Assembly (NCBI RefSeq): GCF_900231165.1
Contig: NZ_LT960614.1
Coordinates: 3,659,501-3,723,500 of the forward strand
Length of the DNA stretch: 64,000 bases
Direction: 5' to 3'
From: Hartmannibacter diazotrophicus
GTDB taxonomy: Bacteria > Pseudomonadota > Alphaproteobacteria > Rhizobiales > Pleomorphomonadaceae
Made by a program: the position numbers and the translations under genes. Below the pieces are notes generated by a model. The model worked only from the letters and a program-made list of their open reading frames with translations. It ran no database searches and was not told where the DNA came from. Position 1 is the stretch's first letter; each line of letters starts with the position of its first letter. Shown piece after piece: positions 55,277 through 64,000 of the stretch.

Positions 55277-56311
55277 TCAGCCTTCCGCCAGCTTTTCCCT
55301 GACCAGCGGCGCGACCTTCGTCCCATAGAGCTCGATCGCGTTCATCAACTGCTCATGCGGCTGAAGGCCGATGGCCATTTGCAGCAGAAAGCGGTCGTTG
55401 CGGAAGATGCGCTGATGGGCGACGATTTTGTCCGCCAGCGCCTCCGGGCTACCGACGAAGATCGCCCCGTTCGGTCCGATCGACTGATTGTAGGACGCCC
55501 GCGTCATCGGCGAGAAGCCGCGCTCCCTGCCGATCCGGTTCATCACCTCGGCCTGCGGTTCATAGTAGAGGTCCGCCGCCTCCTCGCTTGTCCGGCCGAC
55601 ATAGCCGTGGACGTTGATCGACGTCTTGAGCCCGCCCGGATCACGCCCGACACGCTTCGCCGTCTCGCGATAAAGCTCGAACAGCGGCGCAAAGCGGCGC
55701 GGTTCGCCGCCAATGATCGCGAGCGCCAGCGGCAGGCCATGGAACGCAGCCCGCGCCACCGAATTCGGCGTGCCGCCGACCGCCACCCAGAGCGGGAGCG
55801 GATCCTGCAGCGGACGCGGATAGACCGGCAGCCCGGCAATCGGCGGCCGCGTCTCGCCCGACCAGGTCACCACCTCGCTGTCGCGGATCTTCATCAGCAG
55901 TTCGAGCTTCTCGTCGAACAGCTTGTCGTAGTCGTTGAGGTCGTAGCCGAAGAGCGGGAAGGACTCGATGAAGGAGCCTCGCCCGGCCATGATCTCCGCG
56001 CGTCCCTTGGAAAGAAGATCGACGGTCGCGAACTGCTGGAACACCCGCACCGGATCGTCCGAACTCAGGATCGAGACGGCGCTCGTCAGTCGGATCTTTT
56101 GCGTTTTCACGGCCGCGGCCGCCAGCAGGATCGCGGGGCTGGACGCCATGTAATCGGGCCGGTGGTGCTCGCCGAGACCGAAGACATCGAGGCCGACCTG
56201 ATCGGCAAGCTCGATTTCCTTGATCAGTTCCTCGGCGCGCCGCGCGGCGGCTTCGCCCTTGTCTGGCGCATTCGGATCGACGTCGGCGAAGGTGTAGAGG
56301 CCCAGTTCCAT
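55277..56311 (-). CDS. Luciferase-like (LLM class) flavin-dependent oxidoreductase
   Basis: This is a 344-residue protein from ATG 56311, with AAGGGATG upstream. It has a TIM-barrel bacterial-luciferase fold: MELGLYTFADVDP, ELADQVGLDVFGLGEHHRPD, RLTSAVSILSSDDPVRV, GRAEIMAGRGSF and LPLWVAVGGTPNSVARAAF. Members use reduced FMN or F420 for monooxygenation or reduction. The substrate is unknown. It stands alone, convergent with carA. Confidence 0.9.
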   Translation of the reverse strand: MELGLYTFADVDPNAPDKGEAAARRAEELIKEIELADQVGLDVFGLGEHHRPDYMASSPAILLAAAAVKTQKIRLTSAVSILSSDDPVRVFQQFATVDLLSKGRAEIMAGRGSFIESFPLFGYDLNDYDKLFDEKLELLMKIRDSEVVTWSGETRPPIAGLPVYPRPLQDPLPLWVAVGGTPNSVARAAFHGLPLALAIIGGEPRRFAPLFELYRETAKRVGRDPGGLKTSINVHGYVGRTSEEAADLYYEPQAEVMNRIGRERGFSPMTRASYNQSIGPNGAIFVGSPEALADKIVAHQRIFRNDRFLLQMAIGLQPHEQLMNAIELYGTKVAPLVREKLAEG

Positions 56312-56504
56312 GACGCATCCCTTTTTGAAGGTGGGGTCAGGACATAGGCCAATCTGCCAGACACGCCAAGGCATGGCCTGGAAACGCAGTGTTCAATATT
56401 CAGGACATTAAGGCGCGGAGCTTCCTGGACAAAGCCACCTTCGTCGAACGATCGCCACACCCTCTCGGGGAGCCGCCCTCATCCCTGCGTCGCCTATTCG
56501 GTCC

Positions 56505-57395
56505 TCAGTAGGACCAGCGCTGCGCCTTGTTGACGAGGAAATCCCGGAAGACGTGGACGCGGGCCGAATTCCGGAGTTCGTCCGGGTAGACGAAATAAGT
56601 ATCGTAGGAAGGAAGATCGACTTCCGGAATGAGCTGTACCAGCCCGGAATCCGTCTCGATCAGGTAGTCCGGCAGCAGCGCGATGCCGATGCCCCGCTGC
56701 ACCGCATGCTTGATCGCGACCAGATTGTTGACCCGAAGCACCGGAACGCGCGGATTTTCGTAAGGACGCCCGACGCCCTCCAGCCAGTTCATGTCGCGCA
56801 GGTAGGCCGGCGCCGCGACACCGAAGGTCACGATGCGATGGCCGTCGAGTTCCTCGATCGTGTGCGGCGAGCCGAAGCGCTTGATATAGGCCTGCGAGGC
56901 GAAAAGGTGGAAATGCACCGTGAAGAGCTTGCGCTGGACAAGATCCGGCTGCACGGGTTGGCGCAGGCGGATCGCCACGTCGGCCTGGCGCATGGAAAGG
57001 TCCAGTTCATCGTCATCGAGGATGAGCTGAAGCTGCACTTCCGGGAAAAGATCGATGAATTCATGGATGCGCGCCGTCAGCCAGCTCGACCCGAGACCGA
57101 CGGTCGTCGTCACGCGCAGGCTACCCGAGGGGCGCTCGCGTGAATCGGTCAGGCGGCTCTGCACCTCGTCGAGCTTCATCATCACCTCATGCGAGGTGCG
57201 ATAGAGCAGTTCGCCCTGTTCCGTCAGGATCAGGCCGCGGGCATGGCGGTGAAAGAGCGGCACGCCAAGGTCGGTTTCAAGTGCGCTCACCTGCCGGCTC
57301 ACCGCCGACTGGCTCATGTTGAGTACGTCGCCCGCATGCGTGAAGCTGCCGGCGCGCGCGGCCGCATGAAAGATGCGCAGCTTGTCCCAGTCCAT
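56505..57395 (-). CDS. LysR-family transcriptional regulator
   Basis: This 296-residue protein starts MDWDKLRIFHAAARAGSF; the longer upstream frame is unsupported. The winged helix-turn-helix is at residues about 3-62 (FTHAGDVLNMSQSAVSRQVSAL). The effector-binding domain begins near residue 92 (GSLRVTTTVGLGSSWL) and contains ELDLSMRQADVAIRL and IGIALLPDYLI. LysR regulators usually act on a neighbouring gene with a small-molecule co-inducer. trxB lies 445 bp upstream on the same strand. The target is not evident. Confidence 0.92.
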   Translation of the reverse strand: MDWDKLRIFHAAARAGSFTHAGDVLNMSQSAVSRQVSALETDLGVPLFHRHARGLILTEQGELLYRTSHEVMMKLDEVQSRLTDSRERPSGSLRVTTTVGLGSSWLTARIHEFIDLFPEVQLQLILDDDELDLSMRQADVAIRLRQPVQPDLVQRKLFTVHFHLFASQAYIKRFGSPHTIEELDGHRIVTFGVAAPAYLRDMNWLEGVGRPYENPRVPVLRVNNLVAIKHAVQRGIGIALLPDYLIETDSGLVQLIPEVDLPSYDTYFVYPDELRNSARVHVFRDFLVNKAQRWSY

Positions 57396-57840
57396 CACCG
57401 AAAGCCTCCCCAGCCCGCGCGCCGTCTGTTCCCCTGTCTGTTCCGAATGTCCAGCTTCCGGTCCGTCCTCGTCGCTCCGCTCTTGCGGAGCCATTCGGGT
57501 CGGTGTCGTGAAGCAAGGAGATTCGGCCGACTTGACTGACGCGCCGACCTCTTCAGCAAGAAGATAACGCGATCGAACGCCTTGAAAAGATCGCAGCCCG
57601 CAGGCTGCGCGATCAATCGGCATGAATGATCGAGCGAACGCAATCAATCAGCCGATGTGGACCTCATCATGGCAAACCATCGACAGACGACATAGCTCGT
57701 CCGACAAGGATTCCCACATAAATCGAAAGCCAAGGCAAATGTCGGGTTCATTTTTTCAATCCGTGCCCGACAAAAGAGCACAAATGACCGTCCGATTGCC
57801 TTGACTGTCCTTTTTCCAAACTGGAGACGGGATCGCAAAA
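57396..57840. other. Intergenic region between LysR gene and trxB
   Basis: This gap of 445 bases lies between two minus-strand genes. Around 57600-57840 it is noticeably AT-richer than its surroundings. It should hold the promoter of the LysR gene and the 3' end of trxB mRNA. The short open frames in it do not resemble proteins, and no terminator hairpin with a T-run was found. Confidence 0.5.
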
Positions 57841-58803
57841 TTATTCGGCGGCAACCTCAAGCCCTACCGTCGACAGATAACGCTCGGCCTCCAGCGCCGA
57901 CATGCAGCCCATGCCCGCCGCCGTGACCGCCTGGCGGAAAACATCGTCCGTCACGTCTCCGGCCGCGAAGACGCCTTCGACGCTGGTCGCCGTGGAATCG
58001 GGCGCCGTCCAGATGTAACCGCCGGCCTTCAGCTTCAGCTGGTCCTTGAAGAGGCCGCTAGCCGGGGCATGGCCGATGGCCACGAAGATACCGTCGATCG
58101 GCATCGCGGTGATCTCGCCGGTCTGCAGATTCTTGATCCTCGCCCCGGTGACCGACGGCGGGAACCCTTCCGTTCCGGTCACCTCGTCGATGACGCTGTT
58201 CCACAGCACCTCGATCTTCGGATGCTTGAACAGCCGCTCCTGCAGGATGCGCTCGGCCCGGAACTCGTCGCGACGGTGGACGACGGTCACCTTGTCGGCA
58301 TGGTGGGTGAGGTAGAGCGCCTCCTCCACCGCGGTGTTGCCGCCGCCGACGACAATGACGTGCTTGTTCTTGTAGAAGAAGCCGTCGCAGGTCGCACACG
58401 CCGAAACGCCGAAGCCTTGGAACTTCTGTTCGGAGGGAATGCCGAGCCAGCGGGCCTGCGCACCCGTCGCGATCACCAGCGCGTCGCAGGAATAGGTATC
58501 ACCGCTGTCGCCCTTGAGCTGGAACGGCCGGCGCGAAAGATCGGCCTCGACGATCGTGTCGGAGACCATCTTGGTGCCGACATGCTCGGCCTGCGCCCGC
58601 ATCTGGTCCATCAGCCAGGGGCCCTGGATGACATCGGCAAAGCCCGGATAGTTTTCCACGTCCGTGGTGATCGTCAGCTGGCCGCCGGGCTGCAGGCCCG
58701 CCACCAGCATCGGCTCCATCATCGCCCGTGCCCCATAGATGGCCGCGGTATAGCCCGCCGGTCCCGATCCGAGGATCAGGAGCTTGGAGTGATGATGTGC
58801 CAT
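57841..58803 (-). CDS. trxB: Thioredoxin-disulfide reductase
   Basis: This 320-residue flavoenzyme has FAD motif LLILGSGPAGYTAAIYGAR near residues 8-26, the redox pair C136-A-T-C139-D in VSACATCDGFF, NADPH motif VIVVGGGNTAVEEALYL, and the closing FAD segment GVFAAGDVTDDVFRQAVTAAG. It keeps thioredoxin reduced with NADPH in the cytosol. The ELM1-family gene lies 74 bp upstream on the same strand. Confidence 0.97.
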   Translation of the reverse strand: MAHHHSKLLILGSGPAGYTAAIYGARAMMEPMLVAGLQPGGQLTITTDVENYPGFADVIQGPWLMDQMRAQAEHVGTKMVSDTIVEADLSRRPFQLKGDSGDTYSCDALVIATGAQARWLGIPSEQKFQGFGVSACATCDGFFYKNKHVIVVGGGNTAVEEALYLTHHADKVTVVHRRDEFRAERILQERLFKHPKIEVLWNSVIDEVTGTEGFPPSVTGARIKNLQTGEITAMPIDGIFVAIGHAPASGLFKDQLKLKAGGYIWTAPDSTATSVEGVFAAGDVTDDVFRQAVTAAGMGCMSALEAERYLSTVGLEVAAE

Positions 58804-58877
58804 GACGATATCCTTGCGATGATAGCTATCTGGCCGACACATATGGTCGCAGACAGCCGATTTTGAAAGTCCGCACT

Positions 58878-59891
58878 TCACCCACTTGTGGACAAATCTG
58901 GGCGGTGTGGCATTCGCGCGGCAATCCCGGCAGGCAAGCGCTCAAGGACGGCGGATGCAACGACGCCTGTCGCATCCAAAGGCACATAGTCCCAGGTTTC
59001 AAGCTTTCCGTCGAACCAGCGCATGGCTCCGGCCGCCAGCATGCCCTCGTGGAAGCGGTCGAATTTGGCCGAGCCACCAGCGAAACGTGCCACCATCACC
59101 GGCTTTCCGGTAAAGGCGGCCTCGCCGATCATGTTCGCGCTATCCGGCGTCACGATGAGGTGCGAGGAAAGACCGAGGACGCCCTGATAAGGCGAAAAAC
59201 CGGCATGGGCATCGAAGACGGATGCATTGCCCTCATCGAGGCCTCCGGCAATCGCGGCAAGGGCTTCCGGCGGCGTTCGCCGCGAGCCGCAGACGATGAC
59301 AAAGGCGTTGCTCTCCGCCTGCATGGCGGCAAGGCGTGCTCCGAGATCGGCCGCCTCCTCCGCCGCGAACCGGTAGGCCCCCGACGGGCCGCCGACGAGG
59401 ACACCGACGACCGGCCGCCTCTCCAGCCTGGCGGGTCCGACCGTTTCGGCCAGCGCATGCCCTTCCCGCTCAAGCCCCTCCGCCGTCAGCAGATGCGGCG
59501 CGGTCAGCGTGGTGATGACATTCGGCCCCGAAAGGCCGTCATGGGCGCTCGCCCAGACAAGATCGAAGCGCTCCGGCGGTAAACCGGGATCGTCAAGCGC
59601 CATGACGAAGACGGCGTTCCCGAGCCTGCGCTTCAGGGCCATCGCGCCGGGAATGGTGCGGCGGCCGGAGGCGAAGACGAGGTCCGGCCAGGGCGGTCCC
59701 TTGAGATCGCCGTCAAGCCGGGCCAGCCCACGCGGCGCGATCAGCCGGCCGAGCCAGCCGAGCGTCACCTGCTTAAGGTCTGGTTCCAGGCCAAGCCGCC
59801 GGGCAACGCCCAGCCCCTTGATGTCGTGGCCGCGCTTGCCGGAAGACAGCACCCAGGCGACCGGACGCGCCGATGATCGGGTTTCAGCCAT
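58878..59891 (-). CDS. Mitochondrial-fission ELM1 family protein (glycosyltransferase-like)
   Basis: This is a 337-residue protein from ATG 59891, which overlaps the stop of the next gene by eight bases (ATGGCTGA). It has the ELM1-family pattern: WVLSSGKRGHDIKGLGVARRLG near the N-terminus, PDLVFASGRRTIPGAM, GVLVGGPSGAYRF and LIVTPDSANMIGEAAFTGKPV. The fold is GT-B-like. Plant ELM1 acts in mitochondrial fission, but bacterial members are common in alphaproteobacteria and their role is unknown. Coupling to two glycosyltransferases suggests a surface-glycan function (inference). Confidence 0.85.
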   Translation of the reverse strand: MAETRSSARPVAWVLSSGKRGHDIKGLGVARRLGLEPDLKQVTLGWLGRLIAPRGLARLDGDLKGPPWPDLVFASGRRTIPGAMALKRRLGNAVFVMALDDPGLPPERFDLVWASAHDGLSGPNVITTLTAPHLLTAEGLEREGHALAETVGPARLERRPVVGVLVGGPSGAYRFAAEEAADLGARLAAMQAESNAFVIVCGSRRTPPEALAAIAGGLDEGNASVFDAHAGFSPYQGVLGLSSHLIVTPDSANMIGEAAFTGKPVMVARFAGGSAKFDRFHEGMLAAGAMRWFDGKLETWDYVPLDATGVVASAVLERLPAGIAARMPHRPDLSTSG

Positions 59892-61053
59892 CGCGCAGCA
59901 CGGCCTCGTAGGCGGAAAATTCTTTCTCGCAGGTGGCCCGCGTCGTGAACTCGGCCAGCACCCGCCGTCGTCCCGCCTCGCCGATCCGCTGCCGCCGCTG
60001 CGGATCATCGATCAGGCTTCGGATGGCCTCTCTCAAGGCGTCCGCGTCGCCGGGCGGCACGAGCAGCCCGGTCTCGCCGTCAACGACGGTCTCAAGGCTG
60101 CCGCCATGGGCCGAGGCGATGATCGGCGTTGCCATCGCCATCGCCTCGATCGCCACCCGTCCGAAGGCTTCCGGATCGGTCGAACAGGAAAACGCGATGT
60201 CCGCCGCCGCATTGAGGTTCGGGATATCGCGCCGGCTGCCGAGAAAGCGGATACGCTCGCCAAGGCTTTTCTCCGCAACCGTCCTCTCCAGTTCGGCCCG
60301 ATAGCCGTCCTTGCCGCCGTCGCCGGCAAAGGCGCAGACGAAGGGCGTCTGAATGCCGGCAAGCGCCTCGATCAGGACGTGATGCCCCTTCCAACGCGTC
60401 AGCCGCCCCACCATCAGCAGCAGCGGCACGCCCTCGGGAACGGCCAGCTCCGCACGGATCGCCGCACACTCCTCGGCCCCGATCCGGCCAGGATCGAACG
60501 TCGTCTCGTCGACGCCGCGCTCGGCGACCACGATCCGATCACGCGGATAGCCGTAGACCTCGACGATATGGTCCCGGATGAAGCCGGAATTGGCGATGAC
60601 CCAGGGCCCCTTCAGCATCACCGCGTTGTAGGCCCGCTTCAGCGCGCCCTTGTGGCCGTAGGTGCCGTGAAAGGTCGTCAGAAAGGCTGGCTTGCGTCTG
60701 GAAAAATACTGGACCGCCAGCCATCCCGCCCAGGCCGGCGCGCGCGAGCGGGCATGAACGAGATCGACGTCTTCCCGGTCGATGAGAGCGCCGAGCCGCC
60801 GGGCATTCGTCAGGATCGCCCAGGGCATCTTGGCGCCAACCGGCATTGTCAAATGCCGTGCGCCGCCAGCCTCGACCGCGCCCACCAGATCCCCGCCCCT
60901 GGAGACGACGAGGCTCTTCCAGCCCTTCCCGGTCGTGAACCGCGCCATCTCGACGGCGCTCTTTTCCACGCCGCCATCCCCGAGCGCGGGCAGGAGTTGC
61001 AGGACGGTGCGGGTCGTTTCCCGCCGCCCGGATGCACCGGTATCCTCAGCCAT
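59884..61053 (-). CDS. Family 4 glycosyltransferase
   Basis: This is a 389-residue protein if started at ATG 61053, which overlaps the upstream gene's stop by eight bases. An ATG at 61065 is the alternative. It has an N-terminal acceptor domain (LLPALGDGGVEKSAVEMARF, DLVHARSRAPAWAGWLA) and a C-terminal GT4 donor domain (LLLMVGRLTRWKGHHVLIEAL, FSCSTDPEAFGRVAIEAMAM with the E-x7-E pair). It is cytosolic and probably extends a lipopolysaccharide or capsule unit. It is coupled at both ends to neighbouring genes. Confidence 0.92.
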   Translation of the reverse strand: MAEDTGASGRRETTRTVLQLLPALGDGGVEKSAVEMARFTTGKGWKSLVVSRGGDLVGAVEAGGARHLTMPVGAKMPWAILTNARRLGALIDREDVDLVHARSRAPAWAGWLAVQYFSRRKPAFLTTFHGTYGHKGALKRAYNAVMLKGPWVIANSGFIRDHIVEVYGYPRDRIVVAERGVDETTFDPGRIGAEECAAIRAELAVPEGVPLLLMVGRLTRWKGHHVLIEALAGIQTPFVCAFAGDGGKDGYRAELERTVAEKSLGERIRFLGSRRDIPNLNAAADIAFSCSTDPEAFGRVAIEAMAMATPIIASAHGGSLETVVDGETGLLVPPGDADALREAIRSLIDDPQRRQRIGEAGRRRVLAEFTTRATCEKEFSAYEAVLRDG

Positions 61054-62125
61054 CCCGGCGCTCATCCATGGCTGCCGCAAGCGCATTCAGCAGCCGCACG
61101 CGATGCCGTTCGACGCCGAACTCGTCGAGCGCGGATTGCCGTCCCGCCGCGCCCATTGCCTTGGCCCGTTCCGGATCGCCGATCAGCTCCAGGATCGCAC
61201 CGGCGAGCGCCTGCGGATCGGACGGCGGCACGAGCCGGCCCGTCTCGCCGTCGCGGATGATCTCGTCCGTCCCGGCAATGGCGCTGGCGACCACCGGCAG
61301 CCCCGCCCCGAGCGCTTCCAGCAGCACCAGCGGAAAACCTTCCTGCAATGAGGGAAAGGCGAAGAGATCGGCACCGGCGAAGAAAGGCGCAAGATCGCTC
61401 TTCCAGCCGACAAGCCGCGCCATGTCCTGAAGCTTCAGGTCGGCGATCAGCACCTCGAGCCTGGCCCGCTCGTCGCCCTCGCCCGCGATCTCGCAGACGA
61501 GCGCACCGCTGCCGGCCTGCTGCCGCACGATGGCGAGCGCCCTCAGCAGCGTGTCGAAACCCTTCTTCGGATGCAGTCGGCCGGCCGCGACGAGCCGCAA
61601 GGGCTCGCCGGAACGCGAGAAAGGTTTGGCCGACAGCGTCGGCGCCGGCACGGCATTCGGGACCACATGGACACGGCTCGCGGGAATGCCGCGTTCCAGC
61701 GCCAGCTGCCCGAGATGATCGGCAACGCAGATGTAATGCGTTCGCGTCAACTCCACGTCGAAGGACGGCTTGTGCAGGTAGGCGACCAGCGTCATGGTCT
61801 TCGCCGTGACCTTGCGGAAGATGCGATAGGCCCGGTTGCCGTGGCAGATCACCATGGCCGGGGCGTGCTTCCTGACAATCGCCTTCGCGGCCCCGAGCGT
61901 CAGCGGGTCCCAGCCGCTATAGGCGGGGATCGCAAGATGCGACGGCCAGAGCTTGTCGGCCTCCACGTCCGCCTTCGATCCCTTGCGCACCACGGCATGG
62001 CAGCGCCCTCCGCGCCCCTGCGCGAAGTCGTCGAGGATCGGCTGATAGTCGAGAAAGACCTGTTCGAGCCCGCCGAGGCCTTTTCCGAGCATGACATGCA
62101 GGAGAGATCCGGTGCGCTCGGTCAT
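61046..62125 (-). CDS. Family 4 glycosyltransferase
   Basis: This 359-residue GT-B protein has the N-terminal glycine-rich loop HVMLGKGLGGLEQVFLDY, MVICHGNRAYRIF, LVAAGRLHPKKGFDTLLRAL, and the donor-site region FAFPSLQEGFPLVLLEALGAGLP with an E-x7-E pair. It is the first gene of the three-gene minus-strand glycan unit. A divergent glycosyltransferase lies 208 bp upstream. The sugar and acceptor are unknown. Confidence 0.92.
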   Translation of the reverse strand: MTERTGSLLHVMLGKGLGGLEQVFLDYQPILDDFAQGRGGRCHAVVRKGSKADVEADKLWPSHLAIPAYSGWDPLTLGAAKAIVRKHAPAMVICHGNRAYRIFRKVTAKTMTLVAYLHKPSFDVELTRTHYICVADHLGQLALERGIPASRVHVVPNAVPAPTLSAKPFSRSGEPLRLVAAGRLHPKKGFDTLLRALAIVRQQAGSGALVCEIAGEGDERARLEVLIADLKLQDMARLVGWKSDLAPFFAGADLFAFPSLQEGFPLVLLEALGAGLPVVASAIAGTDEIIRDGETGRLVPPSDPQALAGAILELIGDPERAKAMGAAGRQSALDEFGVERHRVRLLNALAAAMDERRDG

Positions 62126-62333
62126 GTCGGTGAAGGCCGTGCTCTTTGCTGGCTGCGCCGGGCGGAAGGGCCGCCGCCCCGCCGCGTGGTCCGGCGCTGG
62201 CGGCCAGTCTCATGCGGCATTCGAAGTTCGTTCGTTGCACAAAGCAGTCCGGCAAAGCGGCGTCAATACCCTTTGACGCCGGCAAGCGCCGGCTCTAGGA
62301 AGGATGCCGAAACCGAGCTGACCGGAGGGAAAG

Positions 62334-63065
62334 GTGCAAACAGTCGTCTGCATGAAATGGGGAACCCGCTACCCCGCAGACTATGTCAACCGGCTCTGGT
62401 CGATGATCCGGCGCAACACCAGGCGCCCGACGCGGCTCGTCTGCTTCACCGAGAACACGGACGGCATCGACCCGGAGGTGATGACCCATCCCCTCCCCGC
62501 GATCAACCTGCCCGAGCGCTTCCTCTGGTACCCGTGGCGCAAGATCTCGCTCTGGCAGGCGCCGCTCGCGGACCTTGAGGGCGAAGTCCTCTACGTCGAT
62601 CTCGATGTCGTCATCACCGGCAACATCGACGACTTCTTCGATTTCTCGCCCGGCTCCTTCTGCGTTGCCGAGAACTGGACCCAGCCCGGCCAGAAGATCG
62701 GCAACACCTCGATCTACAAGTGGACAATCGGCCAGTACCACCAGATCTTCGACGATCTCAACGCCGATCCGGAGAAGATCGTCACTGCCTTCCGCATCGA
62801 GCAGCAGTATATCTCGGCGGTCGTCGACAAGATGGTCTTCTGGCCGTCCGACTGGTGCTACTCGTTCAAGCACAGCCTCATTCCGCGCTGGCCGCTGAAT
62901 TTCATCCTGACGCCGCGCCTGCCCGAGAACGCGCGGATCATCGCCTTCACCGGCAAGCCCGACCCGGACGAGGCCGAAATCGGCCGCTGGCCCGTCAATT
63001 CGCCGTGGAAGAAGCTCTACAAGCACGTCCGCCCGACGCCCTGGATCACTGAGAACTGGCGCTGA
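62334..63065 (+). CDS. GT-A type glycosyltransferase (GT8-like, DxD)
   Basis: This 243-residue protein starts at a GTG with GGAGGG eight bases upstream (MQTVVCMKWGTRYPADYVNR). The DxD metal motif is in EVLYVDLDVVITGNIDDFF, near residues 81-99. FIAFTG-type closing segments read ARIIAFTGKPDP, with a His/Trp-rich end. It resembles single-domain retaining GT-A enzymes related to GT8. It is divergent from the GT4/ELM1 unit and is probably part of the same surface-glycan pathway. Confidence 0.82.
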   Translation: MQTVVCMKWGTRYPADYVNRLWSMIRRNTRRPTRLVCFTENTDGIDPEVMTHPLPAINLPERFLWYPWRKISLWQAPLADLEGEVLYVDLDVVITGNIDDFFDFSPGSFCVAENWTQPGQKIGNTSIYKWTIGQYHQIFDDLNADPEKIVTAFRIEQQYISAVVDKMVFWPSDWCYSFKHSLIPRWPLNFILTPRLPENARIIAFTGKPDPDEAEIGRWPVNSPWKKLYKHVRPTPWITENWR

Positions 63066-63273
63066 AAGTTAGAGCGACGCGCAAGACTTATTGGTCAAAG
63101 AGATAATATGCGACAATCTCCAGCAAGAGCGCGCCATCTGAGTGGTTGCAGCGTATGGCTATGCGAAGTAAGTCCTCAACATTGAATATCGAATTGCGGG
63201 GCGGAATATTCATATGTTGATAGCGCTCTATGCTGGCTCGCCACAGCAGTGAAGGGCTCAGATCGTTGTCTTG

Positions 63274-64000
63274 TTATTTCGGCAGGCGCCCCAATACAGT
63301 CAGAAATGCGACCACAAGGGGATGCTCACGACCAAGTAGAAACACAGTTGCTGCAGGGACGCCAATTGTCACAAGTGATGTAACGACAGCAACTGCCGCA
63401 GTGCCTGATGCTTTTCCTGCGGACTTGCCGAAATTTTTCACAAAGCCTCCACTCGCCGCCAGCGCTTCGGCCGCCTCGCGCGCTCTGGTTTCGTCGTCAA
63501 GCTGTCGAGTCAGACGGTCGACCAGCGTTTCCAACTGGGCAATACGCAGTTCGAGTTGCGTGCGGTCCAACGGATCAATTGGCGACTGGGTATCAGGTGC
63601 GAGATGACGCAATACCTCGGCGAATTCGAGCAATGTTTGCAATGGCTCGGCGACTTTGTTGCCCTGCGCAGCAGGCACTCCGCGCAGGGCATTTTCGATT
63701 TGACTAGCGAATTGCTGCGCGGTAAGCCGAGTCACGACTGCATTATGTAACAAATTTTGAATTTGTATTTTTGCAGTCTTGATCTCCTGGCGTTCTGGAG
63801 AGTGCACATCTACAGGTAACCGCTCATTATTCGAAGAATCGGAAATTACTGAACTTCCGAAGTCAGATCGTCGATGCAAGGTTCCATTTTTGAATACATA
63901 ATCCTTAAACAATGGATCTCGCGATGTCGACCTAATTACTTGCAAACCTTCGAAATTTGTACTTTCATCTGATAGAACGCCATCCAAAATAGTATCAGCG
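63274..64000 (-). CDS. Unrecognised protein with coiled coil and C-terminal membrane segment (5' end outside window)
   Basis: The frame is open to the right edge, so at least 241 C-terminal residues are seen and the start is missing. Residues rich in Ser, Asn and Asp come first (VISDSSNNERLPVDVHSPER), then helical segments, a heptad-like coiled coil (RTQLELRIAQLETLVDRLTRQL), a Gly/Ala-rich link, and a final hydrophobic region (AVAVVTSLVTIGVPAATVFLL) ending GRLPK. No family was recognised. Base composition here and in the gene-free stretch 63066-63273 is more AT-rich than the rest of the window, which hints at horizontal origin. Confidence 0.65.
   Translation of the reverse strand, partial: ADTILDGVLSDESTNFEGLQVIRSTSRDPLFKDYVFKNGTLHRRSDFGSSVISDSSNNERLPVDVHSPERQEIKTAKIQIQNLLHNAVVTRLTAQQFASQIENALRGVPAAQGNKVAEPLQTLLEFAEVLRHLAPDTQSPIDPLDRTQLELRIAQLETLVDRLTRQLDDETRAREAAEALAASGGFVKNFGKSAGKASGTAAVAVVTSLVTIGVPAATVFLLGREHPLVVAFLTVLGRLPK

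Noticed and set aside
57622-57804. Small open frame between the LysR gene and trxB
   Set aside because: It has no ribosome binding site, no family resemblance and an unusual composition for the window.

Overview
This 64 kb window is high-GC chromosomal DNA from an alphaproteobacterium, most likely of the order Hyphomicrobiales (Rhizobiales). The evidence is the sigma-70/primase neighbourhood, the GlnT/Glx-like and Sox-like methylamine genes, the HlyU and ELM1-family genes, and the very dense antisense open frames typical of such codon usage. The genus cannot be fixed from the sequence alone. No rRNA, tRNA, CRISPR array, insertion sequence or prophage was recognised. The last kilobase is visibly AT-richer than the rest.

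Layout. 1-3.3 kb: the end of a GntR/FCD regulator, a HAD phosphatase, a cytosine-deaminase-like amidohydrolase, and a fusion of an AtzH-like domain to the C-terminal domain of allophanate hydrolase (N-heterocycle or urea-type nitrogen catabolism). 3.3-7.1 kb: a large membrane PAS-GGDEF-EAL protein. 7.4-17 kb: a complete N-methylglutamate pathway for methylamine use, built as two divergent operons. gmaS-mgsCBA lies on the minus strand and mgdABCD on the plus strand, and they share a 205-bp AT-rich promoter region. 17-23 kb: a fumarylacetoacetase-fold hydrolase, a CDP-alcohol phosphatidyltransferase coupled to a glycosyltransferase, and cobQ and cbiD of cobalamin synthesis. 23-27 kb: a ClC-type chloride protein, a flippase and a Rieske ferredoxin.

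27-39 kb looks like a catabolic and uptake block: a deacetylase-type amidohydrolase, a phosphoribosyltransferase, a three-gene molybdenum hydroxylase whose iron-sulphur subunit is fused to a CoxG-like domain, a MarR regulator, a lone DUF1116 (AllG/YlbE-like) protein and a polar-amino-acid-type ABC importer. Its substrate is unknown, and it is the best candidate here for an undescribed pathway. 39-42 kb holds metal homeostasis genes: a copper delivery trio (SCO, PCuAC, DUF2946) and nikR followed by a hupE-type nickel permease. A near-consensus NikR operator overlaps the nikR stop codon.

42-58 kb is mostly housekeeping: nitrilase, GNAT, NTF2-like, HlyU, aldose epimerase, a secreted endo/exonuclease-phosphatase, rpoD, a divergent 5-formyl-THF cyclo-ligase, dnaG, an ATPase, a GatB/YqeY protein, carA, a luciferase-like monooxygenase, a LysR regulator and trxB. 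58.8-63 kb encodes an ELM1-family protein and three glycosyltransferases, presumably for surface glycans. The right edge carries an unrecognised coiled-coil/membrane protein that runs out of the window.
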